The notes: generated from the letters alone by a model not told the origin. Shown: positions 50,407-60,210, counted from the stretch's first letter. The stretch is 64,000 bases of DNA from CALMEH01 sp031409875 (GCA_031409875.1 JANNYB010000107.1:1-64000); one strand, 5' to 3'. Numbers and translations are program-made.

Positions 50407-51566
50407 GACTTATATGCGTCATAAACGCTTTCAAAAACCGCGTCCCAACTTCGGGAAAGCGCAAATTCGCGGGAAGATTTTTTCATTTTCTCGAATTTTT
50501 CGCGGTCATTCATTAATTCGAGTGTGAATTTTACAAAATCGTCTAAATTTTCGGCGATGAAGCCTGTTTCATTGTGTTTGACGATAAATTTCGGTCCGCC
50601 TTGATTCGTAACAATCGCCGGAACGCCCGAAGAATTTGCTTCTTGGACGACGTTTCCGAAGGTTTCGGTTTCCGAGGGAAAAACGAAAATGTCCATATTC
50701 GCATAACCTTCAGCCAATTTTTCGCCGTCGAGAAAGCCCGTAAATTCGGCGTGTTTTAAGTTTTTCTCAAGCCATTCGCGCTCGTTTCCTTCGCCGATTA
50801 TTAGAAATTTGAAATTCGTTTTTCCGACTTCGATTAATTTTTTCTCTAAATCCGCGAGCAAACGCACATTTTTTTCGGCGCGAAGTCTGCCGACAAATCC
50901 GAGCCGAAAAATATTGTCTTTAACGGTTCTTTTTGAAGGCGAAAACAATTCCGTTTCAACGCCGCGAAGCATCAGACGCGCCTCGCGCTTCGTGCCTTTT
51001 GCTAATCGGTCAATCAATTCCTGATTCGGCGCGAGAATAATTTTCGGCATTTTATAATACAAAACCGCGCCGTCCATAATTTTTCTTTCGGCAAATCCGG
51101 TCATTTTTGAAACAGATTTTTCAGGCAAAAATCGAAACATTCGGGTTAATCTTCGAGCCGCGAATTCGTGCAAGTTAGTGTGCCACGAACCAATCATCGG
51201 GATTTTCAATTTCCACGCGAGATATGAACCGATAATGCTGACATCGTTTAAGCCTGTGATGTGCAGAACATCGGGCTGAAATTTCATCAATTCGCGCAAA
51301 ACTCGATTCGTATGCCGCTGAAAAAACGGATCATATTTTAAACTTTCGTCCATCGGAAACGAAGCAATCGAGCGTTTCAGCGAAAGATATTTGATGCTTC
51401 CGTCGTCGGTTATTTCGTTTTGTTTTCCGGCGTGAACGCACAAAAAAGGATAGCCGTTTTTTTTGGCATATCCGATAAGTTTCTTACTTGTCATCGCCAC
51501 GCCGTTGACTTCCAAAAAGGAATCGGCGAAAAAAGCGACTCGCGGGATTTTATTCACTTCGTTCAT
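50388..51566 (-). CDS. GT4-type glycosyltransferase C (PimB/MgtA-like)
   Basis: The 392-residue GT-B enzyme starts RVAFFADSFLEVNGVAMTSK, similar to glycolipid mannosyl- and glucosyltransferases of the PimB/SqdX/MgtA type. It has GFVGRLRAEKNVRLLADLEK and ETFGNVVQEANSSGVPAI. I start at 51566, since the frame upstream is encoded by a heptamer repeat. It is followed upstream by the PHP phosphoesterase gene, so a glycolipid role is plausible. Confidence 0.88.
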   Translation of the reverse strand: MNEVNKIPRVAFFADSFLEVNGVAMTSKKLIGYAKKNGYPFLCVHAGKQNEITDDGSIKYLSLKRSIASFPMDESLKYDPFFQRHTNRVLRELMKFQPDVLHITGLNDVSIIGSYLAWKLKIPMIGSWHTNLHEFAARRLTRMFRFLPEKSVSKMTGFAERKIMDGAVLYYKMPKIILAPNQELIDRLAKGTKREARLMLRGVETELFSPSKRTVKDNIFRLGFVGRLRAEKNVRLLADLEKKLIEVGKTNFKFLIIGEGNEREWLEKNLKHAEFTGFLDGEKLAEGYANMDIFVFPSETETFGNVVQEANSSGVPAIVTNQGGPKFIVKHNETGFIAENLDDFVKFTLELMNDREKFEKMKKSSREFALSRSWDAVFESVYDAYKSVSSKQ

Positions 51567-51567
51567 A

Positions 51568-51627
51568 AAAGGGATGAGGTATGAAAAATCAAATTCATCC
51601 CTCATCCCTCATCCCTCATCCCTCAGA
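51568..51627. repeat. Heptamer repeat hairpin (GAGGGAT)
   Basis: GGGATGAGGTATGA faces TCATCCCTCATCCCTCATCC. It separates the PHP phosphoesterase stop (51628) from glycosyltransferase C. Confidence 0.85.
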
Positions 51628-52848
51628 CTACACCGCGCCGGACGAAAGATTTCCGGTCAAATCTTCCGTGCTGATGACTTCAAATTCGGTTTTGTTGACA
51701 TCTTTTGGAATGCGGTCTTTTTTCTTTCTTAAAATCTCGAAAACCGGGCGCACCAGCGGGCTTCCGGCATAGCCGAACAGCCGAATTGTGAGACGAAGCC
51801 ACATCGGACCGTGTTCCCAACCGTAAGTCGAAAGCGAATTTAAGCCTTTTCCCTTGCCGAAGTCGAAAAATACGCGATCAAACCAATGGTTGCGACCTTC
51901 GGGAAATTCGGGATAATGTCTCAAAATCTCGGCAAAAGAATTCATTTGCCGCGACCGCAGAGGTTGCCTATATTCCGGCATCAGAACGACTTCCGTGTGT
52001 TTGTCGTGGCGGACTTCCCCAACAAATTCGTCGAAAGTTCTGGCGTTGGTCAGATTGATAACCGTGTTCGGTTTGCAACCGTGTCGGTCGCCGCCCGTGC
52101 AAATCGGTAGTCCGAAAGATTCCGCCATTTCAATTACCGTTTTATTTTCCGACCAAGCGCGAAAACCGTTGATTTCGAGCGCGTGAAGCCAAGTTCCGTG
52201 TTCGCGCAAGAAATTTTGCAGAAGAACTTTATGACGCGGCTTGCCAACCATTTCGATGTCCCACAACGGATGATTTAAAATCACCAAAATCTGCGGAATT
52301 TCGCCCAGCATCGCAAAAAGTTCGTGCAATTTTTCGTTGGTCGGATTTTCGCCGAAAGTGTAATCGAGCAGAATTTTTGTCAATTCAACGGCGCGATTTT
52401 CGGGCAAATTATGAACGCCGACGTGGAAAAATCCATATTCAAACGGCACTGTCCATTCAAGCGAAATCGGCGCGGCGGCAGTTTCGTTTTGCTCGTGAAC
52501 TTGAGCAAATCCGTCAATACTGTCGTGGTCGGTTATCGAAATTACCGCTTCTAAACCCGCATCGTTGATTTGTTTTTTCTCGATATTATAAACATCAATC
52601 GGCTTGAGCGGCGGCGACCAATAAGCAGTCGAAAAATCCCAAGATTTGCCTTCGCGTTCAATGTAATTTTTTTTTTCTCGCTCCCAAAAATACTTCACAA
52701 TCGGCAAAGTTTCCGCGTAATACGGAACAAAATCAAGCATTTCTTGGGAAAATTGTGTATGACAATGGAGAGAAACGCCGGTTTTTGCGCGGCGGCTCAA
52801 ATTCTCAGCCTTGTGCAAAATATGTAATCGCGTTTGTTTTAACTTCAT
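51628..52848 (-). CDS. PHP domain phosphoesterase
   Basis: The 406-residue protein has the PHP metal ligands in order: H28-C-H30 in SLHCHTQFS, D107-H-D109 in SITDHDSIDG, a Glu in SLEWTVPF, His in LNHPLWD and D-R-H in GGDRHG. PHP enzymes hydrolyse phosphate esters, including histidinol phosphate, nucleotides and polymers. A C-terminal extension (~residues 300-406) is not part of the core. Placed 62 bases upstream of a GT4 gene, it may act in the same glycan or lipid pathway. The 310-base gap to 53158 has no other gene. Confidence 0.87.
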   Translation of the reverse strand: MKLKQTRLHILHKAENLSRRAKTGVSLHCHTQFSQEMLDFVPYYAETLPIVKYFWEREKKNYIEREGKSWDFSTAYWSPPLKPIDVYNIEKKQINDAGLEAVISITDHDSIDGFAQVHEQNETAAAPISLEWTVPFEYGFFHVGVHNLPENRAVELTKILLDYTFGENPTNEKLHELFAMLGEIPQILVILNHPLWDIEMVGKPRHKVLLQNFLREHGTWLHALEINGFRAWSENKTVIEMAESFGLPICTGGDRHGCKPNTVINLTNARTFDEFVGEVRHDKHTEVVLMPEYRQPLRSRQMNSFAEILRHYPEFPEGRNHWFDRVFFDFGKGKGLNSLSTYGWEHGPMWLRLTIRLFGYAGSPLVRPVFEILRKKKDRIPKDVNKTEFEVISTEDLTGNLSSGAV

Positions 52849-53158
52849 CTTAGTTCTCCGTAAAATAGCGTGTCAATCAACGTCTAAAACTAACAAATCC
52901 GACAAAATAAGTAAATTCGTCAGATGTTCGGGAATTAATAGACCGTTGTCTTTATTATTATTCGGCTGATTTGCTTCATCAGATTAGCATCAAATGTAAA
53001 GTTTAACATACGCATCGGAAAAATGGCATTAATTAAAGTCTTAAAAATAAATCCGAAAAAAGTTGTCACAAAAAAAATAGGTGCGGTGTTTTACGATTAG
53101 AACAGAGAAATTCTGCCCATTTAATTTATACAAAATTCCGAACAAGGAGAATGCAATT

Positions 53159-55003
53159 ATGTCTTGGTTATATACGATAATTTTCGCCGGATTGATTTTT
53201 TCATCAGAAGGCAATGTGCCGAATGCGCCGACAAATACGGCAAATTACGGCGATACAAATACGACAACAATCGTCAAATTGGACGAAACCGAAAAATTTG
53301 AACAAACATATCCTTTAAACGCCAACGGGCGCGTCAGCGTTTCAAACGTCAACGGCTCGATTACGATTGAAACTTGGGACGCAAATCAAGTAAAACTCGA
53401 AGTAACAAAAATCGCCGACACGAAAGAACGTCTGGCGGAAGCCGAAGTAAAAATTGATTCAAAACCCGATGCTTTTAGCGTCGAAACCGATTACACGAAT
53501 CAACGCAACGGCAATAATTGGCGCAACAACGGGCGTTTGGAAGTTCAATATCGTCTGACTGTTCCGAAAAACGCGGTTTTGAACGAAATCGAAACTGTCA
53601 ACGGTTCAATCAGTATCACGAACGCAAACAACACGACAAAAGCCTCCGCCGTCAACGGCACGATCAGAGCGACAAATCTGCGCGGCGCGGCGACTCTTTC
53701 AACGGTCAACGGCACAGTCGAAGCCGATTTCGATCAGCTTCAAACAGGCAGTAAAATTTCGTTAAACACTGTCAACGGAACAGTTAATTTAACAATTCCG
53801 TCTGATGCGAACGCGACTTTACGCGCCGATTCGGTCAACGGAAATATTTCAAACGATTTCGGCTTGCCTGTCCGCAAAGGTCAATATGTCGGGCGCGATC
53901 TTTACGGCAAAGTCGGCAACGGCGATGTCCAAATCAGGCTCAACAGCGTCAACGGCGGACTTTCGATTAAACGCAAACAAGACGGCAAAAGCGTAAATCC
54001 GGCAACGAATCTTTTGCCGCAAAAATCGGAAGATGACGAAGATTGGGAAGACGATGAAGATTCGCGCAACATCAATAAAGCGAACAAAGACATCAATAAA
54101 GCAAACAAAGAAATCAGCAAAATAAATAAAGACATTGCCGTTATTAACCGTGATGTGCAAGCCGTCGTGCCATCGGTTAGGGTGAATGACGTATATCCCA
54201 TTGTCGTGCCACAAATGTCCGAAGAAGCACTCAAAAAACTCGAAGCCGCAAACGTGAAATTGTCGGAAATGGATTTTACGCGCGGCTCTTCGTCGGTTGA
54301 CAGCAAAAACGGTTCGTTTCCCGTTAAAGACAAGCCGAAAGTCAAAATTGATGCGCCGAATTGCAACGTCAATATTCGCGGTTGGGACAAACAAGAAGTT
54401 AAATATACGATTACAAAAATTTCGAGAAATCGCTTGCAATCGCCATTTGGCGTAAGAACAGAAAACACCGAATCATCGGTCGAAATCAAAGTTATAAATC
54501 CCGAATTGGCAGCTTTTCCGAACGATTTGAACCGTGTTGTAATCGAGGTTTTCGTGCCAAAAAAGTCGAATCTTCGGGTCGCAACTAACCGCGAAATACG
54601 GCTCGAAGGCGTTTCCGGCGACATTGATTTGACGGGCGCAAATTCGCCGGTCAACGTGCGCGACGCGGAAGGAAAATTGAGCGTCAAAACGATGGAAGGA
54701 AAAGTGCGCGTCATCGGTTTCAAAGGCGAAATTATCTCGCAAACCGATTGCGGCGAAATGGATTTGGAAGGTGATTTCCAAAAACTTTTGGCACAAACCA
54801 ACGAAGGCAAAATCGTTTTGACTCTGCCCGAAAGCGTGAGCGCGATTTTCAAGTCCGACGTTGAACTCGAAGCGCAAGGCTTCAATCTTGTCCGCGACGA
54901 CGAAGACGAAATGAACTGGCGCATCGGAAAAGGCGACGCAAAATATGATATTATTGCCGCCGACGGACAGGTTTTTGTCCGCAATGCGAAGTTGTTAAAA
55001 TAA
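53159..55003 (+). CDS. Surface protein with DUF4097 adhesin-like beta-helices
   Basis: The 614-residue protein (ATG 53159 with AAGGAGA 10 bases upstream) begins with a membrane or signal segment (MSWLYTIIFAGLIFSSEG). The first half has repeated strands with the word VNGS/VNGT (VSNVNGSITIETWD, TVNGSISITNANN, TVNGTVNLTI, SVNGNIS), typical of DUF4097/DUF4098 beta-helices. A middle acidic segment (DDEDWEDDED) and NKANKDINKANKEISKINKD coiled coil precede a second helix-like half (EGKLSVKTMEGKVRVIGFKG). It is probably exported or membrane-attached; function unknown. Confidence 0.82.
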   Translation: MSWLYTIIFAGLIFSSEGNVPNAPTNTANYGDTNTTTIVKLDETEKFEQTYPLNANGRVSVSNVNGSITIETWDANQVKLEVTKIADTKERLAEAEVKIDSKPDAFSVETDYTNQRNGNNWRNNGRLEVQYRLTVPKNAVLNEIETVNGSISITNANNTTKASAVNGTIRATNLRGAATLSTVNGTVEADFDQLQTGSKISLNTVNGTVNLTIPSDANATLRADSVNGNISNDFGLPVRKGQYVGRDLYGKVGNGDVQIRLNSVNGGLSIKRKQDGKSVNPATNLLPQKSEDDEDWEDDEDSRNINKANKDINKANKEISKINKDIAVINRDVQAVVPSVRVNDVYPIVVPQMSEEALKKLEAANVKLSEMDFTRGSSSVDSKNGSFPVKDKPKVKIDAPNCNVNIRGWDKQEVKYTITKISRNRLQSPFGVRTENTESSVEIKVINPELAAFPNDLNRVVIEVFVPKKSNLRVATNREIRLEGVSGDIDLTGANSPVNVRDAEGKLSVKTMEGKVRVIGFKGEIISQTDCGEMDLEGDFQKLLAQTNEGKIVLTLPESVSAIFKSDVELEAQGFNLVRDDEDEMNWRIGKGDAKYDIIAADGQVFVRNAKLLK

Positions 55004-55035
55004 GTTTTGTTCCAAAGGTTTTTGAAAAATGAATA

Positions 55036-55253
55036 CCGTAAATTAAGTGATTTAGCTCGCGTAGCGAGTGAAAGCGTGTAGCCACAGGTGCAAGCCTGTG
55101 GAATAGAGAAGTTAATTATCAAGCCCGTGATAACGGGCGAAAGAAATTGCTGGCACTATCTACGATAGCTTGAATTTTTACGAACTTTACCCGTAGCTCG
55201 CGCTACGGGCTACACGCTTTTGCCATCTACGATGGCTGAAATCTAAATACGGC
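55036..55253. repeat. Compound palindrome of several hairpins
   Basis: Outer words CCGTAAATTAAGTGATTTAG and CTGAAATCTAAATACGG are partly complementary, AAAGCGTGTAGCC pairs with GGGCTACACGCTTT, and inner hairpins include CTCGCGTAGCGAG, CCACAGGTGCAAGCCTGTGG, CCCGTGATAACGGG and CTATCTACGATAG. It lies in the 397-base gap between the DUF4097 and DUF5916 genes; the remaining ~150 bases are AT-rich with no gene. Confidence 0.85.
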
Positions 55254-55400
55254 ACTTGTTTTGAATAAAACACAAGATAAAACATCCAATAACTCCTAAA
55301 ATAATTGAAACAATATGACTTAAATTGCGTTTGAGTCAAAAGTAGATAATTTCTATTCTTTTTTTATACATACAATTCATTTTCTCAAAAGAGGTAAGCT

Positions 55401-57914
55401 ATGAAGAAGTTTTACGCTTTGCTTGTCATTATATTTTTTTCGATTTATATCCAAGCACAAACCAATACAAATATAACGGAGGTTTCAAAAACGAATTCTG
55501 CCAAATCAAAATTGGAAATTCCTCCCGAAAAAGCTAAACCGATAACAATTCCGAAAACTTCGGTCGGAATCGTGATTGACGGTAAAATTGACGAAGAACT
55601 GTGGAAGCAAGCCGCTGTTTTCAAAGATTTTTACCAGACATATCCAGGCGATAACACGCCCGCATCGAAACCGACTGAAGTTTTGATGATGTATGACGAG
55701 AAAAATCTCTACGTCGCCTTTAAATGTTGGGACGAAAAAGACAAAATTCGCGCGACGGTTGCCAAACGCGACGAGGTTTTCGGCGAAGACAACGTGCGGC
55801 TTTGGCTCGACACATACAATGACCAACGCCGCGCTTACGTTCTCGGTTTCAATCCGTTCGGAATTCAGCAAGACGGAATTTTTACCGAAGGACGCGGCGC
55901 GGATTTTTCGGTTGATATTGTCATGGAATCCAAAGGCGTAATCGAAGATTGGGGCTGGGCTGTCGAAGTCAAAATTCCTTTCAAATCTTTGCGCTACACG
56001 GCGGGAAAAGGCAAAATGTGGGGATTTAATGTCGCCCGCAATATTGACCGACTCAACGACGAATTCGATCAATGGCTGCCGGACGACCGCAATGTTTCCG
56101 GCTTTCTGATTAAACACGGCAAAATCACCGGACTCGACGAAATCAAATACGAACGCACACTCGAAATCGTGCCGAGCGTAACTTTGAGCGAAACCGGCAG
56201 ACGTTTCGGCGTTTTCCCCGACGGTTCAACCGATAGATTCGTCAATCAACCGATAAAACAAGACATCGGCGTAACGCTCAAATATACGCTATCACCGAAT
56301 GTTACGCTCGATTTGGCTTACAATCCCGATTTTGCCGAAATCGAAGCCGACGCACCTGTCGTTTCCGCAAATCAGCGTTTTCCGATTTTCTTTCAGGAAA
56401 AACGCCCGTTCTTTCTCGAAGGCGCGGATATTTTCAACACGCCCTTGCAGGTTTTCTATTCGCGGACAATCGTTGATCCCGACATTGCCGCGAAATTGAC
56501 GGGCAAAACCGGAAAAACTTCGTTCGGTTTTCTCATCGCTTCGGACAAAGCACCGGGAAATTACGGCGAAGACGATCTCAACGACCGCTTCACTCGCGCC
56601 CGCGTTGACGAATTTATTGACCGAAATGCGACTTTCGGTGTTTTGCGCGTCAAACGCGACATCGGTAAAGAAAACAATATCGGATTTTTCACGACTTATC
56701 GCAGTTTTCCCGAACAAAAAAATCTCGTCGCGGGTTTCGACGGCAGATTTAAGTTGGACGATAAAACGGTTTTTCAATTTCAAGTTGCCGGCTCGAATTC
56801 GCGCCGATGCTTTTTTGAAAATGACTTTGAACCGTTATTAAATCAGCCGCAAACGCGCAGAAATCAAGAAATCTGTGGCGGATTTAATCTCGACAACACA
56901 TTTTTCCCCGGCAGTTCGTATCAAAATTACCGCACGGGCAACGGCATCGCTTATTTTGCAAATATTGATCACACGGCGGAAACTTTCGGCTACACGGTCG
57001 AAATCGGCGGACGCTCGAAAGATTATCGCTCCGATGCCGGATTTAATCGTCGCTCAAATTCAAATTACGCTTTCGGTGGAATGCGTTTAAGCACGAAATC
57101 GAAGCCGAAAAATAAAATTATCCGCGTCAGTTGGTTCAATAATTTGAGTATGAATTACGATTGGCAAGGTCGTTCGCAAGGCTTGGAATGGGGCAGTAAT
57201 GTCAATTTTCAATTTCAAGGAAATACTTCTCTGAGCTTTAACGGCGGCATCGGTTACGAACGGATTTTTGAAGAAGAATTCGGCTTGAAAAGAATGCCTT
57301 CGCGTCCGACGAGCGGTGCGTTTTTCGGGGATTCCGAGCGTTCGACAAAACAAGGCTCGATAGCCGTAGAATTTGAAAAGCAAATCAATGAAAAGATTTC
57401 TTTCAGCATTTTTGGCGGCACGATTTTCAATACTTTCGATTTCGATTTCGGCGCAGGCGAGCGTTTTCCGCGTGTCAGTCCGGCGGCTCTTCTAGGTTCG
57501 GACAAACTTGATCCGGGCGCGGGACAGCAATATGATTTCAGTGCTGAACTTGAGTTGAAACCGATAAATCCTCTGCGAATCAGCCTCGAATACAACAAAA
57601 ATGTTTTGGTTCGCAAAGACACGAACAAAACCGCGTTCGATTCAAACATCGCCACAATTCGTGCCACTTATCAATTTACGCGGTTTGTTTTTGTCCGCAC
57701 GCGACTCGATTTCGATTCGCTTTCGTCAAATTTCAGCGGTCAATATCTTGTCGGCTGGAATCCGAGTCCGGGCAAAGCGTTTTACGTCGGCTATAACGAC
57801 GATTTCAACTACAACGGTTTCAATCCGTATTCCGGCGATTTGGAACAAGGTTTTCAACGCAACAGCCGAACATTTTTCATACGCTTTTCGTATCTCTTCC
57901 GTAAGAGTTTCTAA
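55401..57914 (+). CDS. CBM9-like/DUF5916 outer-membrane protein
   Basis: The 837-residue protein has a signal peptide (FYALLVIIFFSIYIQAQ). A carbohydrate-binding family 9-like domain follows (VIDGKIDEELWKQAAVFKDF, NLYVAFKCWDEKDKIRATVA), then a long DUF5916 region (PNVTLDLAYNPDFAEIEADA, FPIFFQEKRPFFLEGADIF) predicted as an outer-membrane barrel, ending in F. Members are widespread in Acidobacteriota and Bacteroidota and may bind or import sugar polymers. AAGAGGT is 8 bases before the ATG. A terminator and element A follow. Confidence 0.9.
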   Translation: MKKFYALLVIIFFSIYIQAQTNTNITEVSKTNSAKSKLEIPPEKAKPITIPKTSVGIVIDGKIDEELWKQAAVFKDFYQTYPGDNTPASKPTEVLMMYDEKNLYVAFKCWDEKDKIRATVAKRDEVFGEDNVRLWLDTYNDQRRAYVLGFNPFGIQQDGIFTEGRGADFSVDIVMESKGVIEDWGWAVEVKIPFKSLRYTAGKGKMWGFNVARNIDRLNDEFDQWLPDDRNVSGFLIKHGKITGLDEIKYERTLEIVPSVTLSETGRRFGVFPDGSTDRFVNQPIKQDIGVTLKYTLSPNVTLDLAYNPDFAEIEADAPVVSANQRFPIFFQEKRPFFLEGADIFNTPLQVFYSRTIVDPDIAAKLTGKTGKTSFGFLIASDKAPGNYGEDDLNDRFTRARVDEFIDRNATFGVLRVKRDIGKENNIGFFTTYRSFPEQKNLVAGFDGRFKLDDKTVFQFQVAGSNSRRCFFENDFEPLLNQPQTRRNQEICGGFNLDNTFFPGSSYQNYRTGNGIAYFANIDHTAETFGYTVEIGGRSKDYRSDAGFNRRSNSNYAFGGMRLSTKSKPKNKIIRVSWFNNLSMNYDWQGRSQGLEWGSNVNFQFQGNTSLSFNGGIGYERIFEEEFGLKRMPSRPTSGAFFGDSERSTKQGSIAVEFEKQINEKISFSIFGGTIFNTFDFDFGAGERFPRVSPAALLGSDKLDPGAGQQYDFSAELELKPINPLRISLEYNKNVLVRKDTNKTAFDSNIATIRATYQFTRFVFVRTRLDFDSLSSNFSGQYLVGWNPSPGKAFYVGYNDDFNYNGFNPYSGDLEQGFQRNSRTFFIRFSYLFRKSF

Positions 57915-57981
57915 GCTCTTGCTATGTTTCTCCAAACATAACTTGGCGGTGAATTTGCCTTAATTCACCGCCGTTTTTTCT

Positions 57982-58080
57982 TGTCAGAACCGTCTGCGGT
58001 AGCGGATGGTTTAATTCGTTATATTGGAAAACTTTTCAAAAATTGAACTTTAACCGCCCGCTACCGCAGACGGTTCTGAC
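57982..58080. repeat. Palindromic element A, intergenic copy
   Basis: A 99-bp copy with arms TGTCAGAACCGTCTGCGGTA and the complement ending GGTTCTGAC; the centre is shorter and more AT-rich than in the coding copies. Confidence 0.9.
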
Positions 58081-58090
58081 TTTTAAAATA

Positions 58091-58130
58091 AAGAAACCCG
58101 TTGCGCTCTCCCCTTCGCAACGGGTTTCTT
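58091..58130. terminator. Rho-independent terminator (AAGAAACCCGTTGCG stem)
   Basis: AAGAAACCCGTTGCG (58091-58105) pairs with CGCAACGGGTTTCTT (58116-58130). It is symmetric enough to serve the plus-strand DUF5916 gene and the convergent gene at 58178. Confidence 0.88.
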
Positions 58131-58177
58131 ATTTAGTCGCAAGTTGTTACACCAACGACCAAATCTCCACAAAATTT

Positions 58178-58786
58178 CTAATAATCTCTGACCGGCAGAG
58201 TTACTTTTTCAGTCAATTCTATTTCAAATTCTTCACGCGCTTTAATTCGGACATTTTTACCTTTTCGCAGAAGAATTACTCCTAAACCGATGCCTGTTCC
58301 GGCTGCTGCACCGATGCCCGCGCCTGTTCCCGATTTAGAAACTCCGCCAATTATTGCGCCGATTCCCGCCGTTCCTAAAACGGTCAGAATATCTTTTGTC
58401 GGCGGAGATTTAACGCTTAAACTATTAACAAGAATTGCGTTAATGTCGCGCCGTTCGCCGTTTTCAAAGCGAAGCATTTCAAACGCGAGCGTCAAACTTC
58501 CGTCTTTTTTGCCTGTTCCGGCGCGTTTGACCGACGTAATGCGTCCGTCAATAATTGCGCCGATTGGCAGAACAACCACGTCGCGCACTTTTACAGGTTC
58601 GGAAACTACTGATGTAAAAGTATCATTGACGCTCGAAACCTTTGAACTGATTTCGTTGTCCATTTGAACACGAATCCGCGTTCCGGCGGGAAGTTCGTAA
58701 ATCGTCTGGGCGTTTATCGAAATAGAAATTACAAAGAACTGAAAAGAAACAGCGAAGATTTTGGTCGCTTTACGCCAAAAGTCCAT
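58178..58786 (-). CDS. Exported protein with glycine-zipper segment
   Basis: From the ATG at 58786 (GGAGG 8 bases upstream) the product is 202 residues with a signal peptide (SFQFFVISISINAQ). A beta-rich domain (YELPAGTRIRVQMDNEISSK, VVLPIGAIIDGRITSVKRAG) is followed by a glycine-zipper membrane-like stretch (GTAGIGAIIGGVSKSG). The last part is charged. This resembles YMGG/glycine-zipper envelope proteins; no defined role. Confidence 0.78.
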   Translation of the reverse strand: MDFWRKATKIFAVSFQFFVISISINAQTIYELPAGTRIRVQMDNEISSKVSSVNDTFTSVVSEPVKVRDVVVLPIGAIIDGRITSVKRAGTGKKDGSLTLAFEMLRFENGERRDINAILVNSLSVKSPPTKDILTVLGTAGIGAIIGGVSKSGTGAGIGAAAGTGIGLGVILLRKGKNVRIKAREEFEIELTEKVTLPVRDY

Positions 58787-58988
58787 AAAATTAACCTCCA
58801 TCTTCGCGGATTTTATCAAACTACAACATCCGCGAAGTATAATGGCAATGACTGTGCCACAATTATTTCAATTTATAAAATTACCGAAAAATAGGTATTT
58901 TTCGCATTTTACACAAGAACCTTACCAGAAGTCTAATTTTTTCGTCAACAAAATGGTTTAGCGATTGCACGAAATAGGGTAAAAGCAA

Positions 58989-59054
58989 ATGAGAAATGAG
59001 AAATGAGAAATGAGAATTTAAATTCAATCTCACTTCTCATTTCCCATTTCTCAC
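58989..59054. repeat. Heptamer repeat hairpin (GAGAAAT), second locus
   Basis: AAATGAGAAATGAGAAATGA faces CTCATTTCCCATTTCTCAC. It uses the same 7-mer as 33968-34037. Confidence 0.88.
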
Positions 59055-59642
59055 TTATTGAAGAATCGGATGCCCGCCGCCTTGACTGTGGTCGGCGGTT
59101 TCCTCGTATCGTTTGCGGTCGTTGTGATAGAGAACGAGATGTTCGCCCTCGAAACGGACGACATTGGAAACGCGGTTTAAATCTTTCGTGTGTTCGGCAA
59201 AAACAAACGCGCACGGATTGTAAGCCAAAACCATTCCGGCGGCGTAAATAAATCCGCCTTGATCATAGATGCTTCCCGCATATTGTCCCGCAGGAACGGC
59301 AATATCGGGCGAATATTTTTTGTTGATGTCTTTTGTGCGGTCAGCTTTGGCGATAAAAATCGTGTAATCCGAATAATTCAGACGACTTTTATATTTATTT
59401 TTTTTTGCAATCTTAAAAAGCGCGGTCAAACCTTCGTCAATCGCATCGAGCATCGCCGAATTCGGTTCATTCACCGCATAAATCCGCGCACCTTTCGGCG
59501 TGCTTGTGAAAACCGGAAAATTATCCTTCGTAATTCTTTGCGCTTCTTTAATCAAAGCACGATCAACACGGTTCTGCGCGAAAATATTCTGAGCAAAAAG
59601 AAATGTGACAGTCAAAATAAATAAAAATATTAAGTTTTTCAT
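59055..59642 (-). CDS. Exported protein of unknown function
   Basis: The 195-residue protein (ATG 59642, GGAGG 5 bases upstream) has a signal peptide (MKNLIFLFILTVTFLFAQ). The mature domain contains SRLNYSDYTIFIAKADRTKD, GFIYAAGMVLAYNPCAFVFA and a His/acid-rich end (FEGEHLVLYHNDRKRYEETA, then HSQGGGHP). The His-rich end may bind metal; no family is recognised. Confidence 0.75.
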   Translation of the reverse strand: MKNLIFLFILTVTFLFAQNIFAQNRVDRALIKEAQRITKDNFPVFTSTPKGARIYAVNEPNSAMLDAIDEGLTALFKIAKKNKYKSRLNYSDYTIFIAKADRTKDINKKYSPDIAVPAGQYAGSIYDQGGFIYAAGMVLAYNPCAFVFAEHTKDLNRVSNVVRFEGEHLVLYHNDRKRYEETADHSQGGGHPILQ

Positions 59643-59715
59643 AAACACCTCCAAAATTACCTTAAAAGAGTTTCGCAAACATCGTGCCAAGTAAGAAAAC
59701 TAAGTTGAGTAATAG

Positions 59716-60210
59716 CTAATCATTTTTTTTGCGCCAGTCTTTCGGGTCGGTTGCATCTTCGTTTTTCCATAATCCGAGTTTGTTTTCTTTCGCCTCGTTC
59801 ATCGCTTCAAGATAAATTTTCAGCCGCTCTTTTCCCAATGGGTGCGAATCGTAAAACCACGCAAAGCCCATTTTTAATAATTCTAAATTCACGTCTAAAT
59901 CGCCGACGAAAACTTGCGCTAAAATTCGATTGTTGCGGTCAAGCCCGAAAGGTTTGACGATAATGTTTTTCTTATCGCGTTTGAGAAGTTTTTTCAATTC
60001 AGTCTGTGCCTTATTCCCGAAATCTTGCGCGAGTTCCGGTGCATCAATTCCAATCAGACGAATTTTGAAAATGTTGTCGGAAGCATCCGAAACCGTTATC
60101 GTGTCGCCATCGTGAACGTCCTCGACGGCAACGCGCACCGATTCGGTTTGCGAAAAAGCCGAATAAACGAAAAATAAAAGGAGGAAAAATTGTGTAAGTG
60201 CGATTTTCAT
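59716..60210 (-). CDS. Secreted thermonuclease (SNase) family nuclease
   Basis: The 164-residue protein has a signal peptide (QFFLLLFFVYSAFSQ) and the SNase fold. VEDVHDGDTITV begins the OB core, IRLIGIDAPE carries Arg51, Asp56 and Glu59, and DRNNRILAQVFV carries Arg95, matching the calcium-binding and catalytic residues of staphylococcal nuclease. LGLWKNEDATDPKDWRKK is the usual C-terminus. It should cut DNA or RNA outside the cytoplasm. Confidence 0.92.
   Translation of the reverse strand: MKIALTQFFLLLFFVYSAFSQTESVRVAVEDVHDGDTITVSDASDNIFKIRLIGIDAPELAQDFGNKAQTELKKLLKRDKKNIIVKPFGLDRNNRILAQVFVGDLDVNLELLKMGFAWFYDSHPLGKERLKIYLEAMNEAKENKLGLWKNEDATDPKDWRKKND

Noticed and set aside
53902..55122. 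Long minus-strand frame opposite the DUF4097 gene (406 codons)
   Set aside because: The plus-strand gene has an RBS, start and recognisable repeats; the antisense frame is Ser/Thr-rich with no domain and is a by-product of codon bias.
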